From Pyrococcus sp. ST04 (GTDB taxonomy: Archaea; Methanobacteriota_B; Thermococci; Thermococcales; Thermococcaceae), in the NCBI RefSeq assembly GCF_000263735.1, contig NC_017946.1, forward strand, positions 1,281,348-1,345,347: 64,000 nucleotides of DNA, written 5' to 3'. Position 1 is the first letter of the stretch, and each line of letters begins with the position of its first letter. The notes below the pieces were generated by a model. That model saw only the letters and a list, made by a program, of their open reading frames with translations. It was not told where the DNA came from and searched no databases. Positions 1 through 10,115 of the stretch are shown here, one piece after another. Made by a program: the position numbers and the translations under genes.

Positions 1-233
1 CGTATGAAATCAGGGGGCAGTTAAAACGGAGATTCGGCTTTGAACCAGCAACAGTTAGTTCATATGTGGTCTTATATAAACTTGAGGAAGCTGGTTATGT
101 GACTTCAGAGTGGCACGAAAGTGAGAGTGGGAGGCCTTCGAGAAAATACTATAAACTTACAGAGAAGGGGGAAAAGCTGTTTGAAGAGGGGATAAAGACA
201 ATAGAGAACGTACTCGAAATGCTTAGAGAGTGA
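1..233 (+). CDS. PadR-family transcriptional regulator, C-terminal fragment
   Basis: The reading frame is already open at the left edge (first full codon at base 3) and runs to TGA at 231-233, giving 76 residues of a truncated protein. The sequence reads as the second half of a winged helix, with a helix ending in SSYVVLYKLEEAGYV followed by a wing with SGRPSRKYYKLTEKG. The Y-x-LTEKG motif is typical of PadR proteins. A short C-terminal helix follows, as expected for the PadR dimerisation region. The regulated gene cannot be judged because the 5' part lies outside the window. Confidence 0.85.
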   Translation, partial: YEIRGQLKRRFGFEPATVSSYVVLYKLEEAGYVTSEWHESESGRPSRKYYKLTEKGEKLFEEGIKTIENVLEMLRE

Positions 234-431
<198 letters not shown>

Positions 432-474
432 TTATTGTCAAACTATATATAGGGGGAGAAACAAGCCTTATACC

Positions 475-768
475 ATGAGAAAAGAAACAATTGTAGGGGT
501 GTTATTCACGCTTGGAGTTAGCTTAACAATACTCTTTAGGGATTACATATTCCTTGTGCTTCCATCTTTTGGTATTCCAATTGCACTTGCCTATATAGAA
601 AGGAAGAAGAATATTCTGTCTCATTCTAAACTTTTTGATAAGGATACTCTCTTAATTATAGGAGCTATAGTGGGGGTAACGATTTTATTTAACTACATAG
701 CCGATCCAAGGCTCGGCCTTCTTCTCTTAGGTATTATAGCTCCAGTAGCCGTAGCGATGAATTCTTAA
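475..768 (+). CDS. small integral membrane protein of unknown function
   Basis: A 97-residue protein with about four hydrophobic stretches (roughly residues 6-22, 25-42, 58-75 and 80-95) and a basic patch ERKKN between the second and third. It is presumably a cytoplasmic-membrane protein; I do not recognise the family. The frame is open further upstream, but I chose ATG 475 because a TATA-like element (aaactatatata) ends at about 450, which places transcription start only a few bases before this ATG. It is transcribed divergently from rpl40e and converges on the kinase-like gene. Confidence 0.7.
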   Translation: MRKETIVGVLFTLGVSLTILFRDYIFLVLPSFGIPIALAYIERKKNILSHSKLFDKDTLLIIGAIVGVTILFNYIADPRLGLLLLGIIAPVAVAMNS

Positions 769-771
769 TAA

Positions 772-1428
772 TTATAGCAACATTAGAATGTCAAAAACCT
801 TTGAAGGATTTCCAGTTTTTTTGTACTCTCTCAATGCAGACTTGAGGAGACCCTTAAAATCTTCTGAAATATTGAAAGTGGTAACTACTCTCCTAGAGAT
901 AATATTCTCGGCAAGAAAGAGCATGGCAATGGCAGATGTTAAATTCTTTACCCTTCTCTGTGTGCTAGCTTTTTCAAAATCTATTATCCAAACATCCCTT
1001 CCTATCAAAATGTGCTTGCCCCCTTGAATCTGGCCATGATCTATACCAAGTTTATCAAGCGCATATGTTTTTCCAGCTATCCTAATTATGTGCCATTTCC
1101 TAATCTCCTTAAGATCCTTTAACAGCGTTCCCTCAAGGTACTCCCTAACGAGAACCTCTCTATTATCTATAACCGTATAAAGAACGATATCCCCTGTAAT
1201 TCCTCTATCTTTAAGCAACTTCAATATCTCTGCCTCTCTCCATAATGTCTTCCTGGGAGAATCCGGTCTTTGGAACTTAACAATTACCTTTTTTCCCTCG
1301 TACTCGCCAAGAAAAATAAAGCTAGTAGTTCCTTTACTCAAGAATTCAAGGACAGAAACACCAAAAGGTGACAATTTATCATTAAGGATTCTTATTTCAT
1401 CCTTAACAATTTCTTGGAACATATACAT
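772..1428 (-). CDS. predicted small serine/threonine protein kinase (RIO/Bud32-like fold)
   Basis: About 218 residues with kinase landmarks. A glycine-poor nucleotide loop (KGTTSFIFLGEYEG) is followed by an invariant-lysine candidate in KVIVKFQRP, a glutamate in WREAEILK, a hinge (VLVREYLEG), a catalytic-loop region IDHGQIQGGKH and a metal-binding segment IIDFEKA. The loop reads HGQ rather than H-x-D and the metal motif is DFE rather than DFG. This is a divergent archaeal kinase group, and activity cannot be assumed. The frame opens at 1440, but TATA-like elements near 1446-1462 lie so close that the ATGs at 1428 or 1422 fit better. It is divergent from the aminotransferase at 1485. Confidence 0.7.
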   Translation of the reverse strand: MYMFQEIVKDEIRILNDKLSPFGVSVLEFLSKGTTSFIFLGEYEGKKVIVKFQRPDSPRKTLWREAEILKLLKDRGITGDIVLYTVIDNREVLVREYLEGTLLKDLKEIRKWHIIRIAGKTYALDKLGIDHGQIQGGKHILIGRDVWIIDFEKASTQRRVKNLTSAIAMLFLAENIISRRVVTTFNISEDFKGLLKSALREYKKTGNPSKVFDILMLL

Positions 1429-1445
1429 CCCCAGGGGCAAATCAT

Positions 1446-1462
1446 TTTTATAGCTATAAAAC
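1446..1462. promoter_or_regulatory. divergent TATA-like promoter elements
   Basis: The sequence between the kinase and aminotransferase genes is a near-palindromic A/T tract (ttttatagctataaaact) that can serve as TATA box on either strand. Distances to the ATGs at 1428/1422 on the minus strand and 1485 on the plus strand fit short or absent leaders. No RNA data are available, so this is an inference from position. Confidence 0.5.
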
Positions 1463-1484
1463 TATAGTGGGAATGGTGAGAAAT

Positions 1485-2636
1485 ATGGAGTATGAAGAAG
1501 CCTTTAAAGAAGTTTATGAGATGGTAAAGCCAAAGTACAAGCTTTTTACAGCCGGTCCAGTAGCATGTTTCCCCGAAGTTCTTGAGATAATGAAAGTTCA
1601 GATGTTTAGCCACAGATCAAAGGAGTATAGAAAAGTTCACGTTGATACAGTTGAGAGGCTTAGGGACTTCCTAGAAGTCAAAAAGGGAGAAGTACTCCTG
1701 GTTCCAAGTTCTGGAACTGGAATAATGGAAGCAAGCATAAGAAATGGCGTCAGCAAAGGTGGAAAGGTTCTGGTAACAATCATTGGGGCATTTGGGAAGA
1801 GATACAAGGAGGTTGTAGAAACCAATGGTAGAAAAGCAATAGTCTTGGAATACGAGCCAGGAAAAGCTGTTAAGCCTGAGGACTTGGACGATGCACTTAA
1901 GAAGAATCCAGACGTAGAGGCCGTCACGATAACGTATAATGAAACATCAACCGGTGTCTTGAACCCACTTCCCGAGCTTGCAAAGGTTGCAAAGGAACAT
2001 GACAAGCTCGTTTTCGTTGATGCTGTCTCGGCAATGGGTGGTGCTGACATAAAGTTTGACAAATGGGAACTTGATGTAGTCTTCTCAAGCTCCCAGAAGG
2101 CATTTGGAGTTCCTCCAGGACTAGCAATTGGAGCCTTCAGTGAGAGATTCATTGAAATAGCCGAGAAAATGCCAGAAAGAGGTTGGTACTTTGACATTCC
2201 CCTGTACATTAAGTATCTAAAAGAAAAAGAGTCAACTCCCTCAACTCCACCAATGCCTCAGGTGTTTGGCCTAAACGTTGTCTTAAGAATAATTGAGAAG
2301 ATGGGCGGAAAGGAGAAATGGCTTGAGATGTATGAGAAGAGAGCAAAGATGATCAGAGAAGGAGTAAAGGAGATGGGACTTGGAATCCTCGCCGAAGAGG
2401 GCTACGAAAGTCCAACGATTACGGCAGTTCTCACACCAAAAGGAATTAAGGGAGACGAGGTTTACGAAGCAATGAGGAAGAGAGGGTTTGAACTTGCCAA
2501 GGGGTATGGAAGCGTCAAAGAAATAACCTTCAGAATAGGACATATGGGTTATATAACATTCGACGACATAAAAGAGATGCTCGACAACTTAAGAGAAGTA
2601 ATAGAAGAGTTAAAGAAAGAGAAGGGACTAACATAG
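1485..2636 (+). CDS. class V aminotransferase (alanine/serine-glyoxylate or -pyruvate type)
   Basis: This 383-residue PLP enzyme closely resembles, from memory, the Pyrococcus horikoshii protein annotated as serine aminotransferase (PH1308). The N-terminal FTAGPVACFPEVLEIM is the usual substrate-entry segment. SSGTGIMEAS binds the PLP phosphate, VDAVSAMGG carries the aspartate that pairs with the PLP ring nitrogen, and SSSQKAFGVPPG contains the Schiff-base lysine. The likely reaction is amino transfer between alanine or serine and glyoxylate or pyruvate in the cytosol. ATG 1485 was preferred over GTG 1467 because GGTGAG sits four bases upstream. The 3' end overlaps the convergent ATPase gene by nine bases. 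Confidence 0.9.
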   Translation: MEYEEAFKEVYEMVKPKYKLFTAGPVACFPEVLEIMKVQMFSHRSKEYRKVHVDTVERLRDFLEVKKGEVLLVPSSGTGIMEASIRNGVSKGGKVLVTIIGAFGKRYKEVVETNGRKAIVLEYEPGKAVKPEDLDDALKKNPDVEAVTITYNETSTGVLNPLPELAKVAKEHDKLVFVDAVSAMGGADIKFDKWELDVVFSSSQKAFGVPPGLAIGAFSERFIEIAEKMPERGWYFDIPLYIKYLKEKESTPSTPPMPQVFGLNVVLRIIEKMGGKEKWLEMYEKRAKMIREGVKEMGLGILAEEGYESPTITAVLTPKGIKGDEVYEAMRKRGFELAKGYGSVKEITFRIGHMGYITFDDIKEMLDNLREVIEELKKEKGLT

Positions 2637-3212
2637 CTTCTCTAACTTCTTGTTTCCTCTAATTTTGTATATGGCGTTAACCCTTCTATGTCCTGTTTTT
2701 ACATCCCTATAAAGTTCTATTACCAGTTCAAATTCCTTTAAAAGCTCGTCTGAAATTCTCAACCAGTGGGAAATTTCATCCCACAAATCCCTTGAAAGGA
2801 CGAGCGATGTGACTATGAATCCATAGTCACCTATTAGTGTCTCTAAAATTCTAGGAACATCAACGGTATGTATTGTGTCAATTATAACATAGTCGGGGTT
2901 TATTTTTCTTATCTCGTCAATAACATCTTCAGTTCTACTTTCTAAACTCCTGCCGTCAAACTCAGTATTGATAACATGGATGTTGTCTTTAAATGGCTTA
3001 AATTCATTATAGGCAGTTATAACAGCTATCTTCCATTCTTCAGGTATCAAAAATGTCAGGGCTTCAACAAGCTTTGTTTTTCCTGTTCTTGTTCCCCCAA
3101 CAATCAAGATATCCTCTTTTTTCACAAGACTATCCTTTATGACACTGAGACACTCTTCGGAGACAATTTCATACCTGAGAAGGTCTTCAGGAGTGAAGAT
3201 GTATATGCCCAC
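2628..3212 (-). CDS. short VirB11/PilT-like secretion-type ATPase
   Basis: About 194 residues. A Walker A motif GGTRTGKTK near residue 40 is followed by a Walker B-like strand (PDYVIIDTIHTVD) and a C-terminal segment with paired aspartates and glutamates. This corresponds to the minimal P-loop core of type II/IV secretion ATPases (CpaF/PilT/VirB11) without their N-terminal domain, so the protein is much shorter than true secretion motors. I chose GTG 3212 because GAGGTGG lies seven bases upstream; the longer frame to 3269 has no such signal. No pilin or secretion genes are adjacent, so its role is open. Confidence 0.65.
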   Translation of the reverse strand: MGIYIFTPEDLLRYEIVSEECLSVIKDSLVKKEDILIVGGTRTGKTKLVEALTFLIPEEWKIAVITAYNEFKPFKDNIHVINTEFDGRSLESRTEDVIDEIRKINPDYVIIDTIHTVDVPRILETLIGDYGFIVTSLVLSRDLWDEISHWLRISDELLKEFELVIELYRDVKTGHRRVNAIYKIRGNKKLEKLC

Positions 3213-3321
3213 ATTCAGCCACCTCACATCCCATAAAGAGATTGTAAAATAAAAACTTTTCAAAATCATGAGTAGGTTACATTAGGGGGTTCAACATGGA
3301 GAATAAACTACCAAAATTTAG

Positions 3322-3507
3322 TTCAACAAGAGTAGGAGACAAAACTTCATCCTCTCACACGTTTGGCGTTTCAATCACGTCATCAAACGGCTCAAAGAAG
3401 TCTCTGAAGAGTATGGCATTCGGGTTGTTGTGGATGTTGAGGCTTTCACTTCCAAAGCGGGCTTTAATGAAGCTCCTCAAACCTCCCCGTCAATGGTGAG
3501 GGGTTAA
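3322..3507 (+). pseudogene. tnpB remnant (IS605-type element), zinc-ribbon region deleted
   Basis: An open stretch ending in TAA 3505-3507 encodes the end of an IS605 TnpB. The parts are a helix resembling FILSHVWRFNHVIKRLKEV, then SEEYGIRVVVDVEAFTSK, the strand that normally leads into the TSxxCxxCG zinc ribbon. The text then jumps straight to GFNEAPQTSPSMVRG, which looks like the usual extreme C-terminus. All cysteines and the last catalytic region are missing, consistent with an in-frame internal deletion. Stops at 3304-3321 cut off everything upstream. The copy cannot encode a functional nuclease. Confidence 0.75.
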
Positions 3508-3547
3508 TTCGTTGGAACCCTCGCCCTTCAGGGCGGGGAGGAGGTCA
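3508..3547 (+). mobile_element. right end of an IS605-type element with terminal hairpin
   Basis: Directly after the tnpB stop, bases 3519-3540 form a strong hairpin: ccctcgccct pairs with agggcggggag across a two-base loop, with one G-T wobble. The reverse complement reads like the familiar IS200/IS605 end (tgacctcctccccgccctga), which the Y1 transposase recognises in active elements. No tnpA is present here, so this is an immobile relic. Confidence 0.7.
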
Positions 3548-3554
3548 GAGTAGG

Positions 3555-5973
<2,419 letters not shown>

Positions 5974-6027
5974 CTATGCACACCTCCGCACAAATGTATA
6001 TCGAAGCCAGATATCGACCGAAGAAGT

Positions 6028-6037
6028 TATATAAATT
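6028..6037 (-). promoter_or_regulatory. TATA box of gltP
   Basis: On the minus strand this reads atttatataa, which gives a transcription start near 6005 and a leader of about 30 bases containing GGAGGTG. A seven-base direct repeat atatcga (5998-6004 and 6011-6017) lies around the expected start and could be an operator; no regulator is known to me for it. Confidence 0.5.
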
Positions 6038-6160
6038 GTTAAACACGAACAGTTAAATATTCGGCATTTGCCTAATAATATTTCGACAAAATTTTTTCAA
6101 AATATTCTAGAATTGGAAATCAAAAATTATTAATGGTAACAAAGAATGCACAATTGCATT

Positions 6161-6220
6161 AAGTTTCAGCTAGCTCACCCACTCATCATCACATCAGAGG
6201 GGTAGGCTTCATCATCTCCA
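6161..6220 (-). ncRNA. C/D box sRNA (first of a tandem pair)
   Basis: On the minus strand the order is box C atgatga (6215-6209), an 11-base guide agcctacccct, box D' ctga (6197-6194), a 4-base spacer, box C' atgatga (6189-6183), a 13-base guide gtgggtgagctag, and box D ctga (6169-6166). This is the full archaeal layout bound by L7Ae, Nop5 and fibrillarin. Each guide should direct 2'-O-methylation at the target base paired five positions upstream of the D or D' box. I could not assign rRNA or tRNA targets by eye. It lies between the gltP promoter and the second sRNA. Confidence 0.88.
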
Positions 6221-6286
6221 ATAAAACTAACAAAGAAGAGATAAAAAGATTTAACTTCTCCCCAAAGGCAAAGTTTGAAAAAGGAA

Positions 6287-6343
6287 AAGGTCAGATACCC
6301 TAGGGCTCATCACAGCTCAGGTCTAGCGAACCTCATCATCCTA
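6287..6343 (-). ncRNA. C/D box sRNA (second of a tandem pair)
   Basis: The minus strand has box C atgatga (6339-6333), a 12-base guide ggttcgctagac shared up to box D' ctga (6320-6317), a 3-base spacer, box C' gtgatga (6313-6307), a 12-base guide gccctagggtat, and box D ctga (6294-6291). Both guides and the spacer have the canonical lengths. It starts about 26 bases after the gatE stop on the other side and lies 67 bases from the first sRNA, on the same strand, so both may share the gatE transcript or each have a promoter. Targets not assigned. Confidence 0.9.
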
Positions 6344-6368
6344 TATGCATATTCTCTAAGCATATTTA

Positions 6369-8261
6369 TTAGGATTGACTCTGGACTTCCTGAATCTTTT
6401 TTCTTACTATCTGACTTACGAGCTTTCCGTCTGCTTTTCCTCTCAGCTTAGCCATTGCCCTACCCATTATCAAACCCATTGCTCCCATTCCCTTGGCCTT
6501 GATGACATCTATATTCTGCTGGATAACTTCCTCAACTATTTTTTCCACTTCTTCCTTACTAAGCAGGGTGAGACCTTTTTCCTGAGCAACTTGCTCTGCA
6601 GTCTTTTCGGGATGAAGAGCAAGCTCCTTGAATATTTCCTCAAAAGCCTCCTTCGCTATCTTGCCCTCAAGGAACAACTTGAAGGCCCCTTTTATGTGCT
6701 CGTCAGTAATGTTCTCAATTGGTACTTCCTTCCTTAAACCCTTAAGAACAACCACGAGTATCGAGGCTGCAAGAGAAGGTTTAGCCCCCATTTCTATTAG
6801 CTCTTCAAACAGCTCATCCCTCTCATCATCCACTATAGTTTGAGCCATGCTCCTGTCTATTTTGAACTCTTTGACATACTTTTCAACCTTTGCTTGAGGA
6901 AGCTCGGGTAAGTTTTCCTTTATTTTTCTCTTAAGTTCATCTGGTATCCTTAATGGTGGGATATCAGTCTCTGGATACATTCTAGCCTTCCCTGGAAGGG
7001 GTCTCATGTATTGAGTGTTACCGTCTGGTAGCGCTCTCCTTGTTTCCTCAGGTACCCCCATTATTGCCTCCCTTGCCCTTATTATAACTTCTCTGAGTGC
7101 ATTCTTTGCAGTAGTCTCCTCAGCAGCAACTAGAACGAATGCATCCTCTTCTCCAAGTTTCAGCCTTTCAACAACTTTGTCAACTTCTTCCTGTGTAATT
7201 CCATAATTAGGTAATTCATCGATGTGGAATATCCCTGGAACGTACTTTCTTGCTCTGTCTGCAAACTCAGTCCCTAGCCTTCTCCCTGGCTGAATCTCTC
7301 TTCCTATTAGTCCTCTAAACTTTGGCAACTTTATCGCTAGAACTTTACCTCCCTTCTTTATTGTTCTGGCTATTATTTTTGATTTCGTGTTCTGGAATAT
7401 GTCAGTCACATCGTAGAATTCTTCTTTTATGTCCTCGGGCTTAACACCCCTCCTCTTCAACTCGTCCCGGATTTTGAGAAGGTTCAACTGCCTTTGGACT
7501 TCTCTCTCAATTATAAGTGGAATCATGTCAAGCTCTTGAACACCCTTTATCTCTATTCTGGCTCCTCCCTTGATTGAAACATTTAAATCTTGCCTTATTG
7601 TTCCAAGACCCCTTTTCACTTTCCTTGTTGCTCTCAAAGCATCACCTATAAACTTAGCAACGACTTTGGCCTGTTCCGGATGGTGGATGTCAGGGGTAGT
7701 GCTTATCTCTACTAAGGGGATTCCAAGCCTATCTATCCTATACACTACTTCTTTCTCTTTTTTCTCAATGATCCTCGCGGCGTCTTCCTCAAGGCATATA
7801 GTTGGTATTCCAACGGTTCCCCAGGGAGTTTCTACCTTCCCATCCGTTGCTATTATGGCAGTTCTCTGAAAGCCTGAAACGTTAGATCCGTCGATGACTA
7901 TTTTCCTCATATAATAAACTTCATCCACTGGCTTCGCGTTCAACAAATACGCGATCTGCAACGCAACTTCAAGTGCTTCCCTATCAGGGCCTCTTGGAGG
8001 CTCCTCGTCCATATAAACGAGGTCACTGAGTTCATTATTCCCTTCATATATGTAAACTCTCCCCTTCTTAAACTCCTCAAGTGCAGCTGGATCTACTTCT
8101 CCAAGCTCACTCATAGTTGGTCTCAGCCTTCTCTGAAACGTGAAGTCTACCTTGTCGCTGAGCTCACTTGGAACAGGAGAAAACAACTTTTTAGTGTCCA
8201 ACTGACGGTGAATTTCAAGCCCAACTTTCAACCCGATTTCCTCATAGTTTATATTTTCCAT
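6369..8261 (-). CDS. gatE: Glu-tRNA(Gln) amidotransferase subunit E
   Basis: About 630 residues, the length usual for archaeal GatE. The N-terminus [18 protein letters not shown] is the conserved GatB/GatE kinase core, followed by the acidic metal-binding segments ([17 protein letters not shown]) and a C-terminal GatB/Yqey-type helical tRNA-binding tail ending near [19 protein letters not shown]. With GatD it converts Glu-tRNA(Gln) into Gln-tRNA(Gln) in the cytosol; archaea of this group lack GlnRS. The frame opens at 8273, but ATG 8261 (MENINYEE) fits family starts better. GatD lies upstream on the same strand, separated by a DUF104 gene. Confidence 0.95.
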   Translation of the reverse strand: MENINYEEIGLKVGLEIHRQLDTKKLFSPVPSELSDKVDFTFQRRLRPTMSELGEVDPAALEEFKKGRVYIYEGNNELSDLVYMDEEPPRGPDREALEVALQIAYLLNAKPVDEVYYMRKIVIDGSNVSGFQRTAIIATDGKVETPWGTVGIPTICLEEDAARIIEKKEKEVVYRIDRLGIPLVEISTTPDIHHPEQAKVVAKFIGDALRATRKVKRGLGTIRQDLNVSIKGGARIEIKGVQELDMIPLIIEREVQRQLNLLKIRDELKRRGVKPEDIKEEFYDVTDIFQNTKSKIIARTIKKGGKVLAIKLPKFRGLIGREIQPGRRLGTEFADRARKYVPGIFHIDELPNYGITQEEVDKVVERLKLGEEDAFVLVAAEETTAKNALREVIIRAREAIMGVPEETRRALPDGNTQYMRPLPGKARMYPETDIPPLRIPDELKRKIKENLPELPQAKVEKYVKEFKIDRSMAQTIVDDERDELFEELIEMGAKPSLAASILVVVLKGLRKEVPIENITDEHIKGAFKLFLEGKIAKEAFEEIFKELALHPEKTAEQVAQEKGLTLLSKEEVEKIVEEVIQQNIDVIKAKGMGAMGLIMGRAMAKLRGKADGKLVSQIVRKKIQEVQSQS

Positions 8262-8328
8262 CTTACATCCCAAAACAATAAGAAAAGTAGAGGGTTAAAA
8301 TGGATTGCGTTGGATAAAAACCAAACCC

Positions 8329-8493
8329 TCACTCTGCCCAGGTAAGATACTCGTAGTAGTCTTCGTCCCAGCCCTCTAGTTTCTGCTCCTTAATTTCATC
8401 CCTAACTACTACCTCCACCTCAACTCCCTCCTCCAACTCTGCTGTATCAAGTGGCTTGAATACTCCATCCACGTAAACTGCTCTAATTCTCAT
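8329..8493 (-). CDS. DUF104 (AF2212-like) antitoxin-family protein, apparently orphan
   Basis: This 54-residue protein begins MRIRAVYVDGVFKPLD, matching the DUF104 pattern of a short beta-strand with GVFKPL followed by an acidic LEEGVEVEVVV strand. Members usually sit just upstream of a PIN-domain ribonuclease and act as its antitoxin. The C-terminal tail (WDEDYYEYLTWAE) is the acidic toxin-binding type. Start ATG 8493 follows a good GAGGTGAGGGAG. No PIN gene follows: gatE begins only about 70 bases downstream. It is either a solitary antitoxin remnant or one that acts in trans. Confidence 0.75.
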   Translation of the reverse strand: MRIRAVYVDGVFKPLDTAELEEGVEVEVVVRDEIKEQKLEGWDEDYYEYLTWAE

Positions 8494-8523
8494 CTCCCTC
8501 ACCTCGATTTTACCGAATGTCAT

Positions 8524-8737
8524 TCTGGAACAACACCCTATCTCAGGAAATTCTTAGATAAATATGACAAAAAACCTTATAAATGTTTTGGTATTTTACA
8601 ACAATAAATCAAATGTTATCGTCAAATGTTATCAAAACTTTAGACAATTGGTCAAATATACAAACAAGTTCAGGGAGAAATACTTGAACACCATTGCAAT
8701 TAAGAATGTAAAAAGGACAGAAAGGTACATTAGGATT
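8524..8737. other. intergenic A/T-rich stretch with a short tandem repeat
   Basis: No convincing gene. A 12-base sequence tcaaatgttatc occurs twice with a 13-base period (8609-8620 and 8622-8633). A plus-strand frame of 60 codons from 8564 is open but lysine/asparagine-rich and has no clear ribosome-binding site, so I treat it as noise or an eroded gene. The left part should hold the promoter of the DUF104 gene. Confidence 0.5.
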
Positions 8738-10054
8738 TCAAATTAGATAAGTATTTGGCTTAGTGTAAGGAGTTATCTCACCGGCATAGTTCTTTAGCAT
8801 CATTTCTCTGACTTCTTTGAGATCTTGAGTATGTCCAAGAACCCACATCAGCTTCACATAAGCAGTTTCAGGTAACATGTCTTCACAGGGTATAACACCA
8901 GCTTTAAGAAGCCTTCTTCCCGTGGCATAGACGTTCATGTTAACCCTTCCATATAAACATTGACTCGTCATGCACACCGCAACACCTTCCTCAACGGCCC
9001 TCTTTATAGCCGGAATCATGTCATTAGGGGTGTGTCCAAGTCCAGTTCCCTCTATAACTATCCCTTTGTATCCCTTGTCGACGAAGAAGTCTATTATCTC
9101 CGAGCTAATCCCAGGGTATATTTTCACGAGAGCTACCTTTTCTTCAAGCTTATCGTCAACCCAAACTTCCCCATCCCCTCTCCTTCTATAATCTTGCCTA
9201 AGAAACTCAACTCTACCATTGCTCCATATCTTAGCTATGGGAATGTCATTTATACTCCTAAAGGCATCTCTCCTACTTGTATGCATTTTCCTAACCTTCG
9301 TACCCCTATGTGCAAGACAGTACGTATCTCCTGTTTCCCCATGCATGACTACCATCACTTCAGCAACTTCACTTGTCGCCATTTTAACAGCACATATCAA
9401 ATTCATAGCTGCATCACTACTAGGCCTATCGCTACTCCTTTGGGCACCTACTAGAATTACGGGCTTTGTTAGATCTCGGAGCATGAAACTCAAAGCGGCT
9501 GCCGTGTAGCCCATAGTATCTGTTCCATGTGCAACTACAACTCCATAGTCCCCAGAATTTAAGGAGTTTGCAACCTCGTGAGCTATTTTAACCCAGTGCT
9601 TGGGCTTCATGTCCTCACTAAAGATATTAAACAAAAGCTTTGGCTTAACGTTGGCTATTTCAAATATTTCTGGAACAGCTTTAGCGAGCTCCTCTGCAGT
9701 AAACGCTGGATAGACTGCTCCTGTTTCATAATCTATCCTACTCGCAATTGTTCCTCCAGTGCCCAAAATTGTTACGTTTGGAAGTCCCTCTTTAGGTTCA
9801 AGCTCTGCTTTAAAGTGAACCTCAGGTTTGGCCTTGGCTTTTTCAAGAACCTCAATTATCTTTATCTTTTTCAGAGCTATACCAATGTTATACCCATTAT
9901 CCAGCTTTATAACGATAGTATCTCCTTCAGAGAGCTCATAGGGGGGCATTACGATTCCCCTATACTCAACTTCCTCTCCTTCTTCCTCCTTAATTATCCT
10001 GACGTAGTCGCCAATACTGATTCCCTTTTCTCTCATGAACTCCTCAGCTTTCAT
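8738..10054 (-). CDS. gatD: Glu-tRNA(Gln) amidotransferase subunit D
   Basis: This 438-residue protein has an N-terminal SH3-like barrel (about 1-85, with GDYVRI and GDTIVIKLDNGYNIG) followed by an asparaginase domain. The catalytic threonines sit in ILGTGGTIASR and AHGTDTMGYTAA, with a partner lysine expected near LVGAQRSSDRPSSDA. It releases ammonia from glutamine or asparagine and passes it to GatE. ATG 10054 (MKAEEFMREKG) matches the family start; the frame to 10303 would invade the divergent glycosidase gene. Transcribed toward gatE with the DUF104 gene between. Confidence 0.95.
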   Translation of the reverse strand: MKAEEFMREKGISIGDYVRIIKEEEGEEVEYRGIVMPPYELSEGDTIVIKLDNGYNIGIALKKIKIIEVLEKAKAKPEVHFKAELEPKEGLPNVTILGTGGTIASRIDYETGAVYPAFTAEELAKAVPEIFEIANVKPKLLFNIFSEDMKPKHWVKIAHEVANSLNSGDYGVVVAHGTDTMGYTAAALSFMLRDLTKPVILVGAQRSSDRPSSDAAMNLICAVKMATSEVAEVMVVMHGETGDTYCLAHRGTKVRKMHTSRRDAFRSINDIPIAKIWSNGRVEFLRQDYRRRGDGEVWVDDKLEEKVALVKIYPGISSEIIDFFVDKGYKGIVIEGTGLGHTPNDMIPAIKRAVEEGVAVCMTSQCLYGRVNMNVYATGRRLLKAGVIPCEDMLPETAYVKLMWVLGHTQDLKEVREMMLKNYAGEITPYTKPNTYLI

Positions 10055-10115
10055 ACTGATCCCCCATGAAGAAAAATGGGGTAAGGATATAAAGGTTTGT
10101 AGCCGAGAGGTTATT

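Noticed and set aside
3296-3499. A 67-codon plus-strand frame with ATG
   Set aside because: It runs in a different frame from the recognisable tnpB relic and resembles nothing; it is a shadow frame.
8564-8746. A 60-codon plus-strand frame in the spacer between the DUF104 gene and gatD
   Set aside because: It is Lys/Asn-rich with no ribosome-binding site, includes the tandem repeat and overlaps the 3' end of gatD. Treated as noise.
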